From the NCBI RefSeq assembly GCF_036323735.1, contig NC_086023.1:13483501-13547500 (forward strand): a stretch of 64,000 bases of DNA. Direction: 5' to 3'. Origin of the DNA: Rattus norvegicus. Its lineage: Eukaryota; Chordata; Mammalia; Rodentia; Muridae. Positions 46,840 through 58,367 of the stretch are shown piece by piece (position 1 is the first letter of the stretch; the number at the start of each line of letters is the position of its first letter). The position numbers and the translations under genes were made by a program. The notes below the pieces were generated by a model. It was not told the DNA's origin. It saw only the letters and a program-made list of their open reading frames with translations, and searched no databases.

Positions 46840-47425
46840 CTTTTTCTAGGCCCATATCTTTCCTGTTGGTTATTTTGTCATATCATGTATTCATATCATG
46901 TATCATTTCAAATCATTGTGTAATTGTATCTATGATTTTATGCATATATATAAAATCTAGGAATAGCAAATGAAAGAACAAATTTTAACTTTTTGCTGTC
47001 TTAATTTGTTTAATAACAGTAACTACATTTGTATCTGTTTTCCTACAAATGACGTAACTTTCTGCTATATGGCAGGAAAATATTCCGCTCTCTGTGTATT
47101 AATTTTCTGTCTATTCCTCTGTGAATGGATACCTAAGCAGGTTCCATAACTTAGCTGTCATGACTAGTGCTGCAATAAACATTGATATGCAAGTGTCTCT
47201 GTAATATATTACCTTGGGATCCTTTGAGAAAATGTCCAGGAGTGGCCTAGAAGTAGCTGGTTATATGGAGGATCTATTGTGAGTTTTATAAGAAACCCCC
47301 ACACTCACTTCCAATATGGCTGGATTAGTTTGTGCTCCCACTAGCAATGTGTTCCTACTCCCTTTTATCCACATCCTTGTACTCTTATCATTGTTGACTT
47401 ACTGTGTTTTCAAGTTCCAGTGGGT
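46840..47425 (-). mobile_element. Ancient L1 ORF2 fragment, antisense
   Basis: The plus strand reads as antisense late ORF2: gtgctgcaataaacattgat, then ccttgggatcctttgagaaa, then ttgtgctcccactagcaatg. Old L1 class. Confidence 0.7.
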
Positions 47426-47700
47426 TTACTGGTATGTAACCCATTGTTACATCAGAGTATGTGCCTCTCCTAATGATCAGAGTGATCACCCAAAGCTGAA
47501 CAGGGAAGATTTCATATAATTATACAGATATACTCAGTGAATGGTAAAATATAAAATATGAACTAGCCTAGCTATAATATTACACTATCTTTATTCGCTT
47601 AACTACCAAAGTAAACAAGGGAAAAGAGATCACTTTCTTATTTCCACTTTATAACTGTAATTATGTCAAAAATAAAATTCCTTAAAATAATTATCTTGTG
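47426..47700. other. Unique non-coding DNA
   Basis: No recognisable feature. Confidence 0.4.
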
Positions 47701-47859
47701 GGCTGGAGAGATTTCTCTGTAGTTAATATCATTGGGTGTTCTTGCAGGGGACTTGGGTCTGATTCCCAACACCCACATGACAGCCACAGGCACTACACAC
47801 ATATGGTTCATCACATAAATACGTGCAGGCAATACATGCATAAAACAAATCTTTAAAAG
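47701..47859 (+). mobile_element. B2/B3-family SINE
   Basis: The head ggctggagagatttctctgt is the B2-type tRNA-derived start. The B box region (gggtctgattcccaacaccc) and the aaacaaatctttaaaa tail follow. Confidence 0.8.
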
Positions 47860-47874
47860 TATTCTTCAGACAAG

Positions 47875-48282
47875 TAGACCACAGCAAACAACTCAATCTA
47901 CAGGGAGGAAAGGGGACCTATGAAATGGGAGAACATATTTGCTAGCCCTAGATATTTGATTAAAAGGTTTATATACAAATATCTCCGGTAACTCAATAGC
48001 AAAATTACAGACTAAATGATTTATAAATGAGTTAAAAACATACATACACATTCCGCAAAGAATGTACATAAATGCCAATAAGTATTAAGATGTTCAACAC
48101 TTCTAATCATCAAGGAAATACAAATAAAATCACAATGACAGTTTATCTAATATATGTTGGGATGACCATTAGTTTAAAAACTAGTATACATAGATGTAAG
48201 TAAGACTATGGAGAAATTGTAACCCTCACACACCTTTGAGAAGGAGACATGGGAGAGCCATTATGGAAACAATACAGACTTT
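47875..48282 (+). mobile_element. Ancient L1 ORF2 fragment
   Basis: Landmarks: gggagaacatatttgctagc, tccggtaactcaatagcaaa, ttctaatcatcaaggaaata and atggagaaattgtaaccctc. These correspond to late ORF2 (equivalent to about 24790-25120 in copy C). An A-rich run follows at 48282-48312. Confidence 0.7.
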
Positions 48283-48312
48283 CCAAAAAAAAAAAGGAAG
48301 AAGAAAAAGAAG

Positions 48313-48999
48313 ACTAGGTAATTTAGAAGAGAGAAAAAGAACAGAAATTGAATCCCAGCTCTGGAGTCTAGAAAGTTTTACATTCAAGGTCCTGGATCTA
48401 GTCTATAACTTCTTGCTACACGATAGAAGGAGATGAGAAAAGCTAGAGGAAGCAAGGCATGGAATTTGTACCCTCAAACCTTTTATTCTTCGCATCAATA
48501 TATTCATGAGAGTGGATTCCTCATGACCAAAGCACTCCCCAACAGGCCCCGCCTCCAAACACTAGATGTTAAGTTTCTACACATGCCTTCCTGGTATTCA
48601 ACTGCCATATCACAATAGGAGAGCTAGCCTTTTTTCAAAGAGGGAAAACCGTACCATTTATGACAGCATGGACAGTCTTTGAAGACCGTGTGACAGATGA
48701 AGAAGAAATAGTACATGATGGCACTACGAGGATACATCCACGTAAACAAACTCCAGGGGACAAGGTAACATGGCATTTACCAGGGACTGAGGAGAAAGCA
48801 AAATGTAGACACATTAGTCAAGGTACAAAGTTTTACATGGAAGATAAAGAAGGCTGAGAGAACTGCTACAGTACAGTGCCTGTAACTGAAACTCTAATGG
48901 GTACTTTAGACTTGACTAAGAGGGCAGACCTTTCGCTCAGTGTTCTTATCTTAAGAAGAATAGAGAAGGAAGGAGGAAAACTGTGAAGGTTAAAAAATA
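48313..48999. other. Unique non-coding DNA
   Basis: Short frames only, with no recognisable feature. Confidence 0.4.
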
Positions 49000-49156
49000 A
49001 ACACACACACACACAGACACTCACATAAACACACAGACATACATACACATACACACACAAAAATACACACATACACTGACATACACACACACAGACACTC
49101 ACATAAACACACAGACGTACACACACATACATGCACAAAAATACACACATACACTG

Positions 49157-49189
<33 letters not shown>
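49000..49189. repeat. (CA)n-rich tract with a 78-bp tandem duplication
   Basis: Inside the CA-rich tract a unit beginning acagacactcacataaac occurs at 49013 and again at 49091, with only a few differences, followed by a pure CA run (about 49161-49189). Confidence 0.93.
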
Positions 49190-50364
49190 GCCTACATTAT
49201 GGTGAGTCTCACAGATATATACATATTTCCAAGTTAATTCAGTGGTACTCCTTAAACACAAAGGGTTTTTTTTTTTGAATGTCAATAAAACACTCATAAA
49301 AGAGTTCTAAAATTAAGTGCTCTTCCCACAGAATGGGTCGGCTCTGTAATATTTCAAATACAGACTAATTTCCCTCCTGTTTCGTTTCTTCCCTTTGTGG
49401 TGCAGATGATTATCTAACTCCTCAGGCAAATATTTCTGTAGGCACAAGGATATAATTGCTCTACATCTTTAAAGGCCTCTTGTTTTTATGTAATTTTCTT
49501 TTATAAGCCATAAACTTTCTCAGCATTATGTTACACTTCACACCTGCTGTCATCTCAGTTGCTTTTCCAAATACTATTTGTCTCAATACCACTTAGTGGG
49601 TCTTAAACACTGTGAAATTTAATATTGTATATTTTGTTTGCCATACAGAACATTTTTATTACACAAAATCTTATTATGAACACGATTTTAATCAAATGCC
49701 ATCTCGTAGCTGCTTTCTCCTTTTTATCCTTTGAGCATTATTTTTGTTTTAATACAAAATAACATTCTACATAAAATGTCTGCTAAATGTATTTCTAAGC
49801 ATGCTGTGGCATATATCACATGGGAAAAAGTCAGAATCTGATTTTCCTTTAAAATGTGATCTAAAAGTAGGATTATACATCACTATTTGCAAAGTGATAT
49901 AGAATCATTTAGTGAACACTCTTAACTATATTATTAATAGAATACTTGTTAAATATAGACTTAAAATGTATGGTATGCCTATTTTCATCTTTTCAAATAT
50001 ATGTAGATGGGATATTACTTGACCTGTGGATTTGTTTCAGAAAGTAAATTCCCAGGACCCACTCCAGATTTACATAAGCAACAACTCTAGGAGTACGGTC
50101 TAGCGATGAAAGGTTTAGCACAAACTCTTAAGGGTAATTCTGATGGGGGATAACTGGTTAAAAACAGCTGGTCTTCAAGAAACCAAGACAAATTATTTAC
50201 TCTACAGCATTAAAAGTTTAATAATAAATGCTCCTACAAAGACTTTAAATAGGGAAAAAACAGCAAGTTAAATTTCTGGAGAAATTAAGGAAGGCTGTGC
50301 AAGCAAGATCACATTTGGACCAAACTTGAGGACAAGCGAGATTTTGTTCTTTCTGAATTGTCAG
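49190..50364. other. Unique AT-rich non-coding DNA
   Basis: About 1.2 kb with no recognisable gene or repeat. Confidence 0.45.
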
Positions 50365-50575
50365 TTAGCACGGAGTTGTATATATTCATGAGTCACACTG
50401 TGGTATTTTGATAGAGATGTACAATGTGCAATGCCCAAGTCAGAATAATTAGCATAACATCACCTCAAACATTTGTTTCATGTTGGAAACAATCCAAATT
50501 ATTTCTTCTAGCTATTTTGAGATACACAACAAACTCCTACAGACTATATTTATACTATTATACTATGGTACTAAA
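50365..50575 (-). mobile_element. Ancient L1 3'-UTR fragment, antisense
   Basis: ggagttgtatatattcatga, then catcacctcaaacatttgtt, then ttctagctattttgagatac matches a mammalian-wide L1 3' UTR as remembered. Orientation is inferred. Confidence 0.55.
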
Positions 50576-50709
50576 AATCTAAAAAAAAAAAAGAGAGAGC
50601 TATGAAGAAGCAACCCAGCAACAACTTCTGGCAGTCACAGGCCTATGCACACATTTACATGCACATATAACCCCATATATACACACAGGAAAGAAATTGA
50701 TTTTCAAAA

Positions 50710-50875
50710 TGTGTAAACAATGCAATAGTGGAAAAGCAATTCAATTTTAAAATGGGAAAATGATCTGAATAAACATTTCTAAAAATACATACAGAACAAA
50801 CAGCTGTGGCTTGAAAATGTGTTCTAAATCACTAATCATCAGAAAAACACGAATCAAAGTTAGATATATTATCCA
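50710..50875 (+). mobile_element. Ancient L1 ORF2 scrap
   Basis: aaaatgggaaaatgatctga, then ctaaatcactaatcatcaga, then acacgaatcaaagt is the old-L1 'translation-distal' ORF2 region. Confidence 0.6.
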
Positions 50876-50989
50876 AGTTTGGCTGTCACCAAAATCGTTT
50901 TCCTTCTTTAATTCAACAAACCTTCATTACACACGCCCATCCTAGTCACTTTTCCAGAATGCAAGGCTTGATAAACTATAGTTCACTGA

Positions 50990-51105
50990 GAGTTATTAAG
51001 CTGAGCCTGGAGTGTAGTACTCTCCCGAAATCCCAAAATCAGAGGCAAAAAGATGGTGGATTTTTGAGGCTAGCCAGTGCTACAGATAAATAAGTCATTT
51101 CATTA
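50990..51105 (+). mobile_element. Old, decayed B1 SINE
   Basis: The order ctgagcctggagtgtagtac, cccaaaatcagaggcaaaa, gaggctagccagtgctacag follows a B1 at high divergence. Confidence 0.5.
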
Positions 51106-51974
51106 TAATTCAGGATCCGACTGACTGGAAGCTACCCAGGTGGAAGACCCAGGTTTCCTCACTGACCTGGATTCTCAGCTCTGCCTTGTTTCTTTTGTAG
51201 TCATGGTTGTGCATTTATTTTCCTTACAATGAGCCTCCAGTATTATACAAGCTTCTCTGGTCCTAAAACTCTGGATCCTCCTCATATGGTTATGGGTATG
51301 CAGAAGACAGTGAGAAAACCAGAGTCTTCCAGCAAAGGAATCCAGTCTTCCCAAGAGGTCTCTATCCATAGTGTGAAATCCATTTGTAGGTCTGGAATGC
51401 ACGGAGGTCAGAGAGGGAACATGTCACTAGAGACCTTAGATGTGCTAAAGGATTGGACTTTATCCTCCAGTATTATCCAATACCTATCCAATAGGTAACA
51501 TTCTAGATTTTTCCATAGGCATCTGAAATGTTAAAAGGTGTCACAACAATAGAAGGAATCAGATTGATGAAGAGAGAGAGACAGGAATAAAGGTACATCA
51601 GCCAACAGTGTAATGAGATAGACCAGGAAGGGAATGTTGGAGGTTAAAATGACAGGATGAATTTCAAAGAGAGGATCCAGCATAGGCATCAAGTATGGCT
51701 GTTAGACTTACAGTTTGGGTGAATTGAAGAAGAAATTCCTCAACTGAAAGAAAAAATAGGAGAAGAGCAGGGTATCACTGAGAAATTAATGAGTTGCATT
51801 TTGGCTAAGTTCTACATTAGAGATTTACCACTCTGATAAATATGTTTGCATATATATGTGTGTACATAGGTGTATATGTACATGATCCAATTTTTTCCTG
51901 TTTTTTAAATGGCTACTATGAATTTGAAAGAATAATCAAAAGCCACTGCTCTATAATTATAAAATGACATTCAG
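51106..51974. other. Unique non-coding DNA
   Basis: No recognisable gene. A small AT/TG simple stretch lies at about 51845-51885. Confidence 0.45.
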
Positions 51975-52193
51975 AGCCAGTGAGATGGCTCAACAGGTAA
52001 GGGCAGTTGTCATCAAGGTTAATGACCTGAGTTCTATCTCCTGAACCATATTGTGAAAGGAAAAAACTGACTCCCACAAACTGTTCTTTGATCCCTACAT
52101 CATGAGCATCATGGTACACACACAGACACACACAGACATACACACACACACATACACACACACACCACAAGTAAATGTAGGTAAAATTAAAAT
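51975..52193 (+). mobile_element. B3 SINE with internal (CA)n
   Basis: The head agccagtgagatggctcaac, then gacctgagttctatctcctg and gaaaaaactgactcccacaa, matches B3. A CA-rich stretch (52113-52167) precedes its A-rich tail. Confidence 0.85.
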
Positions 52194-53548
52194 AGAACTA
52201 TTCAAATCTTTATTTATGAAATGACTGTATCTAAAAAAAAAGCTGTAAAATGAGAGATTTTCTTGATAAGCCCGGTAATGAAACAAATAGTCTTAAAATA
52301 AGGTCGTCATCCTCTCTGATAATCACAGTGGTCTGAAAATAGAGCTGAGGATGAGGTTGGTCAGAAAGTCATGGTATGGTTTACCGGGAGGTGTCAAGTA
52401 AGAGGAGGAATAGGAACAAAGTCGTTTGGGTCGTCGTGAGGGCGGGCTTGTTGGAACGACGCTGCACGAAGGAGATGTGCACGGCAGAAGCAGTGAGTTA
52501 TAGCTGCAACCCACATCAAAGAACACGAAGCCCATTTGCAACTCAATAACATTATCTGAATTAGACATTTAGCAAAGCATAAAACAGCATGGCATCTTCA
52601 GCAAAAGGTCATGTGGATATCTCCCAGAGGACTGTTTCACTGCAACTATTCAGCGAGAACAAACTGTGTAGCAATGAGAGGCATTTGCTTTTGGACCATG
52701 AGCTTTTCGGTGCCTATTAGAACTCATAACTTATTCATTGCCATTAATAGTAATGCCACTGCCAGGATGCCCCTCTCTTAATTGAATGCCCCGTGTGCTG
52801 TGCATGGCACCACTGTGTACAACAGTAAAGGCGTGGATATACCATAGTTACCACGGAAACCATCGGGTTACCCACCCTCCACCAACACTGCTCTTGGGAG
52901 ACCAGTGGCGTGATATGCTTGGGACAACTGGACCATATTTTTAACCTTAGGAGCAGAAATGGGTTTTAAAATTTCCTGAAATTATCTCAGCCATGGCCAA
53001 AGGTGATTTCTCAACTTCTCTGAAGTTTTTATAACTCTACTGGGTAAAGGCCACTGTAGATATTCATAGAGTAGCCAACCTGCTCAATTGGCAACTTGTT
53101 GGGAATTTGAAAAAATGGGGTTGGGGTGCAAACCCCTTTGATGGGTAGAGACTGAAAGTTCCAGAGATATAGTAAAGTGAATACACTTAACATTAATAGA
53201 ACAGTCTAGCTAAATGGTTAAATATAGTGCTGTTAGTAACGTTCTCACATGTACTACCCCAGAAGCAGTCGATGGATACGGTACCTCAGATCCTCATCCC
53301 CCCAAATAAATCTACCTCATTGTTGCGGTCTTTTTTTTATAGAGTCCATGGTTTAATTCTTGCATCTTTAACTGCCAAGAAAATAAAACTGAGCAACCCA
53401 TTCACCTAATAGGCCTCAAACCTGAAGTGCACAGGCCGCAATCAGCTGTGGGTTCCTAAACCAAGACCTTTTCTGGAGGAGAAAACAAGTATTGCTGATG
53501 CCTAAGTCAGAATCTTGCCTTTCTTTTCTAATTTATTGTTTTGTTTTA
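52194..53548. other. Unique DNA with a locally CpG-bearing segment
   Basis: No transposon recognised. A cluster of CpGs lies at about 52420-52480 on an AT-rich background, inside an 81-codon minus-strand frame (52323-52568) that starts with a true ATG. The frame is Ser/Pro-rich and of unknown status. An RFX-like motif lies at 52847-52860. Confidence 0.4.
52847..52860 (+). promoter_or_regulatory. RFX X-box-like motif
   Basis: gttaccacggaaac is a near match to the X-box half-site arrangement GTNRCC-N2-RGYAAC, with one mismatch. Function is inference only. Confidence 0.3.
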
Positions 53549-53728
53549 TGTGTTGGGTGTTTATCTGCATGTATCTATGTGTACCTCTATGTGCATGGCA
53601 CCCTGGAGGCCAGAAGAGAGTGTGGAATCCCTAAGGACTGGATTACCAACAGTCGCCATGATGTAGGTGCTGGGAATGAACCTTAGGTCCTGCGAAAGAG
53701 CAGCCAAATGATTCCCGGCCCCTGCTCC
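53549..53728 (-). mobile_element. B2 SINE, antisense
   Basis: The plus strand reads ggaggccagaagagagtgtg, then gtaggtgctgggaatgaacc, then gaaagagcagccaaatgatt. This is B2 in reverse orientation. Confidence 0.85.
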
Positions 53729-53939
53729 CCTGTTTGTAGCTCATCAGTCAGCTCAGGTTAGAGGGTGTCAGCTTGCTGCACCGCAATGAACTCACTGGAG
53801 AACAATCTGTGCTGTACCTCATCCAAAGAAAATCAACAGAGATTTTGAGGAAAATGTAGGAACAGTGCTCTAATCCATGAAACTCATAAACAGAATAATG
53901 ACAAAGTGATAAATCCTAATATTTTCATAGTTTACCAGA

Positions 53940-54060
53940 GTCCGATGTGGTGGCATAGATCTATAACCCCAAAATCCAGGCTTGAGAGGATGAAAGTCAG
54001 TCTCCACTGCACAGAAAGTTTGAGGTCAGCTTGGGCGGGATGTTACCCTACAACAACAAA
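53940..54060 (+). mobile_element. Old B1 (PB1-like) SINE
   Basis: gtccgatgtggtggcataga, then taaccccaaaatccaggctt, then gaggtcagcttgggcgggat is a diverged B1-type 7SL repeat. Its A-rich tail leads into the purine tract. Confidence 0.7.
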
Positions 54061-54240
54061 AAGAAAAAGAAGGAAGGAAGGGAGGGAGGGAGGGAGGAAG
54101 GGAGGGAGGGGAGGGGAGGGGAAGGGAAGGGAAGAGAAAAAAAAGGAAGAAGGAAGGGAGGGAGGGAGGGAGGGAGGGAGGGAGGGAGGAAGGAAGGAAG
54201 GAAGGAAGGAAGGAAGGAAGGAAGGAAGGAAGGAAGAAAA
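54061..54240. repeat. 180-bp homopurine (GGAA)n/(GGGA)n tract
   Basis: Almost pure purine on the plus strand, built of AAGG, GGGA and GGAA units that change register. It starts in the tail of the PB1-like SINE. Long charged or Leu/Pro/Ser frames here are translated repeat. Confidence 0.97.
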
Positions 54241-54280
54241 ATTAAAATCTTTCCATGAAGATTGAAACACAGTAAAGTAG

Positions 54281-54570
54281 GCTGGAACAATAGCTCAGTC
54301 CAAAAACTGTTTGATTTAAGACCCAAGTTCAACCTGCAGGATCTACATAAAAAGTCGGCTGTAGTGGTGATACTTACAGCCTTAGTTCTAGGAAGGCAGA
54401 GGCAGGGGTATGGATCCACAGCCAGCCAGCCTAGCTGAATCAGGTGAGCCAAGGCAAAGAAAAGGCCCTGTCTCAAACAAACCATCAAACAAGCAAATAA
54501 ACAAAGAACCTGTAAAAATCAAGGTTAATGATTCCTGAGGAATGACATCCGGTCACACACACTTAAAAAG
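54281..54570 (+). mobile_element. B4/RSINE1-type composite SINE
   Basis: A tRNA-like head (gctggaacaatagctcagtc), a B1-like middle (ggaaggcagaggcaggggta) and a tail portion (ttcctgaggaatgacatccg, then cacacacac) appear in the order of B4. Confidence 0.82.
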
Positions 54571-55440
54571 AAAAACTGCAACAGCAATTCCCTACTTTAC
54601 CTCATATATTTAAGGAATTGAACACTGCTCACTAATGTTTATACAATAAGCCAGGGCTACAATCAGCAGAGGTAAATGTGAACACCATGGCTACCCATAT
54701 GGATATTAGCACGGCCTGGGAGGTTAGAAAACAACCACCATCCAGATTATACTGCCTGATTAATTCACCAATTGGTTTTTCACTCAGAATGTTCTAGTAC
54801 TGTCTAGGAGTCAGCACCAATCCAGGATGAATGTCCTTGGTTGTTTAAACTCTTGAGGGCTTAGAAGTAATTAATCATTTTAGGAAGGAGCTCAGTTATC
54901 TTCCAGATCTGAAATGACTGTACCTGCAGTTAAGTATGTGTCTCCTTTCGAACTCTTACCCTTGCTATAGCACTCTTGTCCCAGACAGATGATCTGATTC
55001 TGAGATATGGGGGCAGAGGTGAGATCGAAAGGGCAGATCCTCCCTCTTCTTTTCCTTCCTATTCAGGATGGACTGAGTTCATTGATTGGGTTTTTTGTTC
55101 CAGTCAAAGTAGAAGTAAGAGTAACAAAGGGCTACTTTACTGCTATCTAAAGAGAATCTTAACGAAACGAAGCTCAGTTCCTGCTGAGGCTAGAATAACT
55201 TATTTACCCAGGAAGAGCAGACATAAATCTGTGCATCCACTTCACCAAGTTCACATCCAAAATATCTCTCCTTAAACTCACCAGATTTGATCCCAAAGCT
55301 TCCAAATGAGCCATGTTTCATTCCTGCCCATGCCTGCCTCTCACTACCCATAAAACTTAGTGGGGAGAAGGGAAAGATGAATGTCATGGTGCCCATTTAG
55401 CAATCACCAAGTATTACAAGAACATAATAACATCCATCTT
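54571..55440. other. Unique non-coding DNA
   Basis: About 870 bases with no recognisable gene. The plus-strand frame at 54976-55275 has no family resemblance. Confidence 0.45.
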
Positions 55441-56089
55441 GGTAACTGCTATGTTTTTTTATTTTTTATTAATTATTCTATTTATTTACATTTCAAATGT
55501 TATCCCCCTTCCCAGTTTCCTCTCCACAAACCCCCTATTCCCTCCCTCCTCCTCCTGCCTCTATGAGGGTGCTACCCACCCACCCACACATTCCTGCCTC
55601 AGTGCCCTAGCATTCCCTACCCTGGACCCTCCACAGGACCAAGGGCTGCCCCACACAGCGATGACAGATAAGGCCATCTTCTGTTACATATCTAGCTGGA
55701 GTCATGGGTCACTCCATGTGTACCCTTTGGTTGGTGGCTTTGGGGCTCTGGTTGGTTGATATTGTTGTTCTTCCTAGAGGGTTGCAAACCCCTTCAGTTC
55801 CTTTAGTCCTTTCTCTAGCTCCTCCATTGGGGTCCCCATGCTCAATCCAATGGTTGTGAGCATCTGGATCTATATTTGTCAGGCTCTGCTAGAGCCTTCA
55901 AAAGGACAGATCCTGTCAGCAAGCACTTCTTGGCATCCACAATAGTGCCTGGGTTTGGTGTGGGCTGGATCCCTTGGCCACCCACCCACCTCAAAAATAT
56001 TAATCCAGAACTCCTCCTGTCAAAAGGAAATGCAGGGACAAAGAGTGGAGCAAAGACTGAAGAAAAGGCCATCCAGAGGTAACTGCCAT
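55441..56089 (-). mobile_element. 5'-truncated, twin-primed (5'-inverted) L1
   Basis: The body (55453-56077) is flanked by ggtaactgctat (55441-55452) and ggtaactgccat (56078-56089), a TSD with one mismatch. Bases 55453 to about 55974 are an antisense L1 3' UTR, ending at gtgggctggatccc. From about 55975 to 56077 the adjoining 3'-UTR segment is in sense orientation (ccacccacccacctcaaaaa, then gcagggacaaagagtggagc). Roughly 13 bases are missing at the joint. This is the signature of twin priming during L1 insertion. Confidence 0.88.
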
Positions 56090-56199
56090 TTTGATACACT
56101 TTTTTTCCCTAAAAAAAAAGGTCATTTTTGTTTAAGTTCTCAATGGTAATAGCTTAAGGCTTTCTTTCAGTTTTAACTTGATAGGACTGAGTTTAGGTC

Positions 56200-57140
56200 A
56201 CTTTTTCAGTAATAATATTGGCCATTTGAAGATTCTTTTCTTCTTAAGATGAACTGATATTCTTCCATTATAAATGTCACCTCAGACCAACTTTTGGCTT
56301 TGTTGAACCTTCTGTGGCTTTCATTACAACAAGCACACTCTAGTGTTTACCACGTCTTTGTCTCCATTTTTTGTAGTTATTAGTAGTTTTGGAGTTGCTA
56401 TTTTTGTAGCATCCTGGTTTAGACATAAGACTCGCTGACCTTCTATCTTTATAGCGTGAACATTTAAGGTCATAAATGTCTCTCTCTGCAATACAGTATT
56501 TAATTCTAATTCAGTTCCAGATTTGTGACACTGTTTTATTTAGCCTGCAAATTATGGAAAGTCTGGTTTGTAATTTCTAAATATAGTGTTTGTCATCATC
56601 TTCTAAATTTAATTACCCTGTAATCAGAGAGCATTTGTTTCACATCAGTTTTCTGCCATTTTTTTTAACTTGTTTTGCAGCCTGACGCTTGGTCAACTTT
56701 CATAAAAATTCTGCAAGTGCTTGGGAAGAAAGCTGGCCTTTTGAAATTAATAATATATAATTGAAGATTTATAATTTATAACTTATGAAATTATCATTTT
56801 TATCATCAGATTTCAAGACTACGAAGCTGATTTTATGTGTTCAGACTAATAATTATTTATATCTTCTGGTAAATTGAATCTTTCATCATTACAGATAGAA
56901 CACAGATACATATACTGACAGGTGTCTTTATTACATACACATCATGATAGATATACTGATATATTGCCCTAAAAAGGCATCACCCTCATGCTTTGCTAAT
57001 ATGGGTACCAGGATATTTGTCTTTAGTATTTGTACAGTTTATCTCTTCTGTAGACTTTCAGCCATTCTATTTTCTATGTCCTCTAACTGACCTGTGAGGC
57101 TATTTTTGTTCATTTTCAGTTTTTTAAAAACATATTTACT
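56200..57140 (-). mobile_element. Ancient L1 ORF2 middle region, antisense
   Basis: Highly diverged. Landmarks on the plus strand are taattaccctgtaatcagag, then gcatttgtttcacatcag, and ggtaaattgaatctttcatc. These follow the order of antisense ORF2 in old mammalian L1s. Confidence 0.55.
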
Positions 57141-57659
57141 CAGCAACATGAACAGCATATACATGGTCTTTTAAATAATGTGTGGCCTCTTGTCTGATGA
57201 ATTAGTTACTTTCTTTTTAATGTATTTTGGAGGCATTTTTATCTGCATTATATATAACTTATATTCCTTGGAGTCCCCTTTACCCTCTCCTGTTAATAAC
57301 TGCCTTAAAATAGTTGAGCTACATTCATGGAAAATTAATAAACTATTTCAAGATCTCCTAAGATTTCTTAGATTTCCATTTCTTCTTTATTTGTGGGGGG
57401 AGGGATTCTGGCAAATATTTTAGACACTATGAAGCTGTAAACTGAAATGTGGTGCTTGTCACTCTGTCATGCCGCCTTGGCTCATAGCATACTGACAGTG
57501 CAACATGTGCAGTTGTGTTTTGCCTTGACTCCTCCAAGCCTTGAGCAATGCAGGTAGCCTTGCTCGAGCATGTATTTTTCTCTCTCCTGAGAGACTATGC
57601 ATTTATTACTAGAAAAAAACTCAAGGATAGTACGTTCATAAATAAATAAATGAACTTCC
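57141..57659. other. Unique non-coding DNA
   Basis: No recognisable gene. A plus-strand frame at 57178-57423 has no recognisable domain. Confidence 0.4.
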
Positions 57660-58070
57660 TAAGTTAAAGGCTTTGGTTGCCTTCCAGTTTGGAGGGTGAA
57701 GTCCGCAGGTCGGGTAGCTTCTGTTCAGCCTCTAGTGGGGGAAAGAATGGAAGCGAGAGGGTGGTCACATTGTGAGAGGAGAAGTAAGAAGGACTCAGAA
57801 CTGGATTTTTCTCTTTGTATGACAGCTTACTCTTAGGGAGCCCATTAGGATTTCCAGAGAGCTACATCAATTCCTTTCAAGGGCTGCACCCAAGTGCCAC
57901 CTTCTACTACATCCCCTCTCCAGGGTTCTTTCAGCATAGAAACTATGTCCAAATCATCACGACTAGCAAATATGACTTCAGTTTTTTATGCCACATTTTA
58001 ACTTCACTATTGCCCTCTGTGGAGTTCTAGTTTTATGCTAGAATGTCAGTCTTGACTCCATAGGACCCAA
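57660..58070 (-). mobile_element. MaLR-type LTR, antisense, degraded
   Basis: cttagggagcccattaggat, then gagctacatcaattcctttc, then ctactacatcccctctccag follows the antisense order of an old MaLR LTR. Subfamily not assigned. Confidence 0.5.
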
Positions 58071-58367
58071 ACTCTTGATTTTTTTTTCTGTGTGGTTATG
58101 ATGTACAGTCACTACTTTTTAGAAAAATTAGCCATTTGAATACCTGTGTAGTAGTTTCATGTTTATTTAAGTTAGTGTGACCCTCATAGCTAGTAGCAAC
58201 ATTCTTATCACTTTCAGCTCCTCTTTGTTATTCTGATCTTTCTCTGTGCTTAAACTAGATTGGCGTCTCTTGCTGTTGAATATTGAGCATTCTTAATATA
58301 GTCTGAATGTTGTTCATGTAACAACTAGGGGTTGGCAAATATAAAATTCTACTCTGCTCATTTCCTT
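58071..58367. other. Unique non-coding DNA
   Basis: No recognisable feature. Confidence 0.4.

Noticed and set aside
49000..49190. Spaced repeated units that could suggest a CRISPR-like array
   Set aside because: The units are CA-rich low-complexity DNA with no constant repeat and unique spacers, in a rodent genome.
54031..54270. Lys/Glu/Gly-rich and Leu/Pro/Ser-rich frames
   Set aside because: They are translated GGAA/GGGA homopurine repeat.
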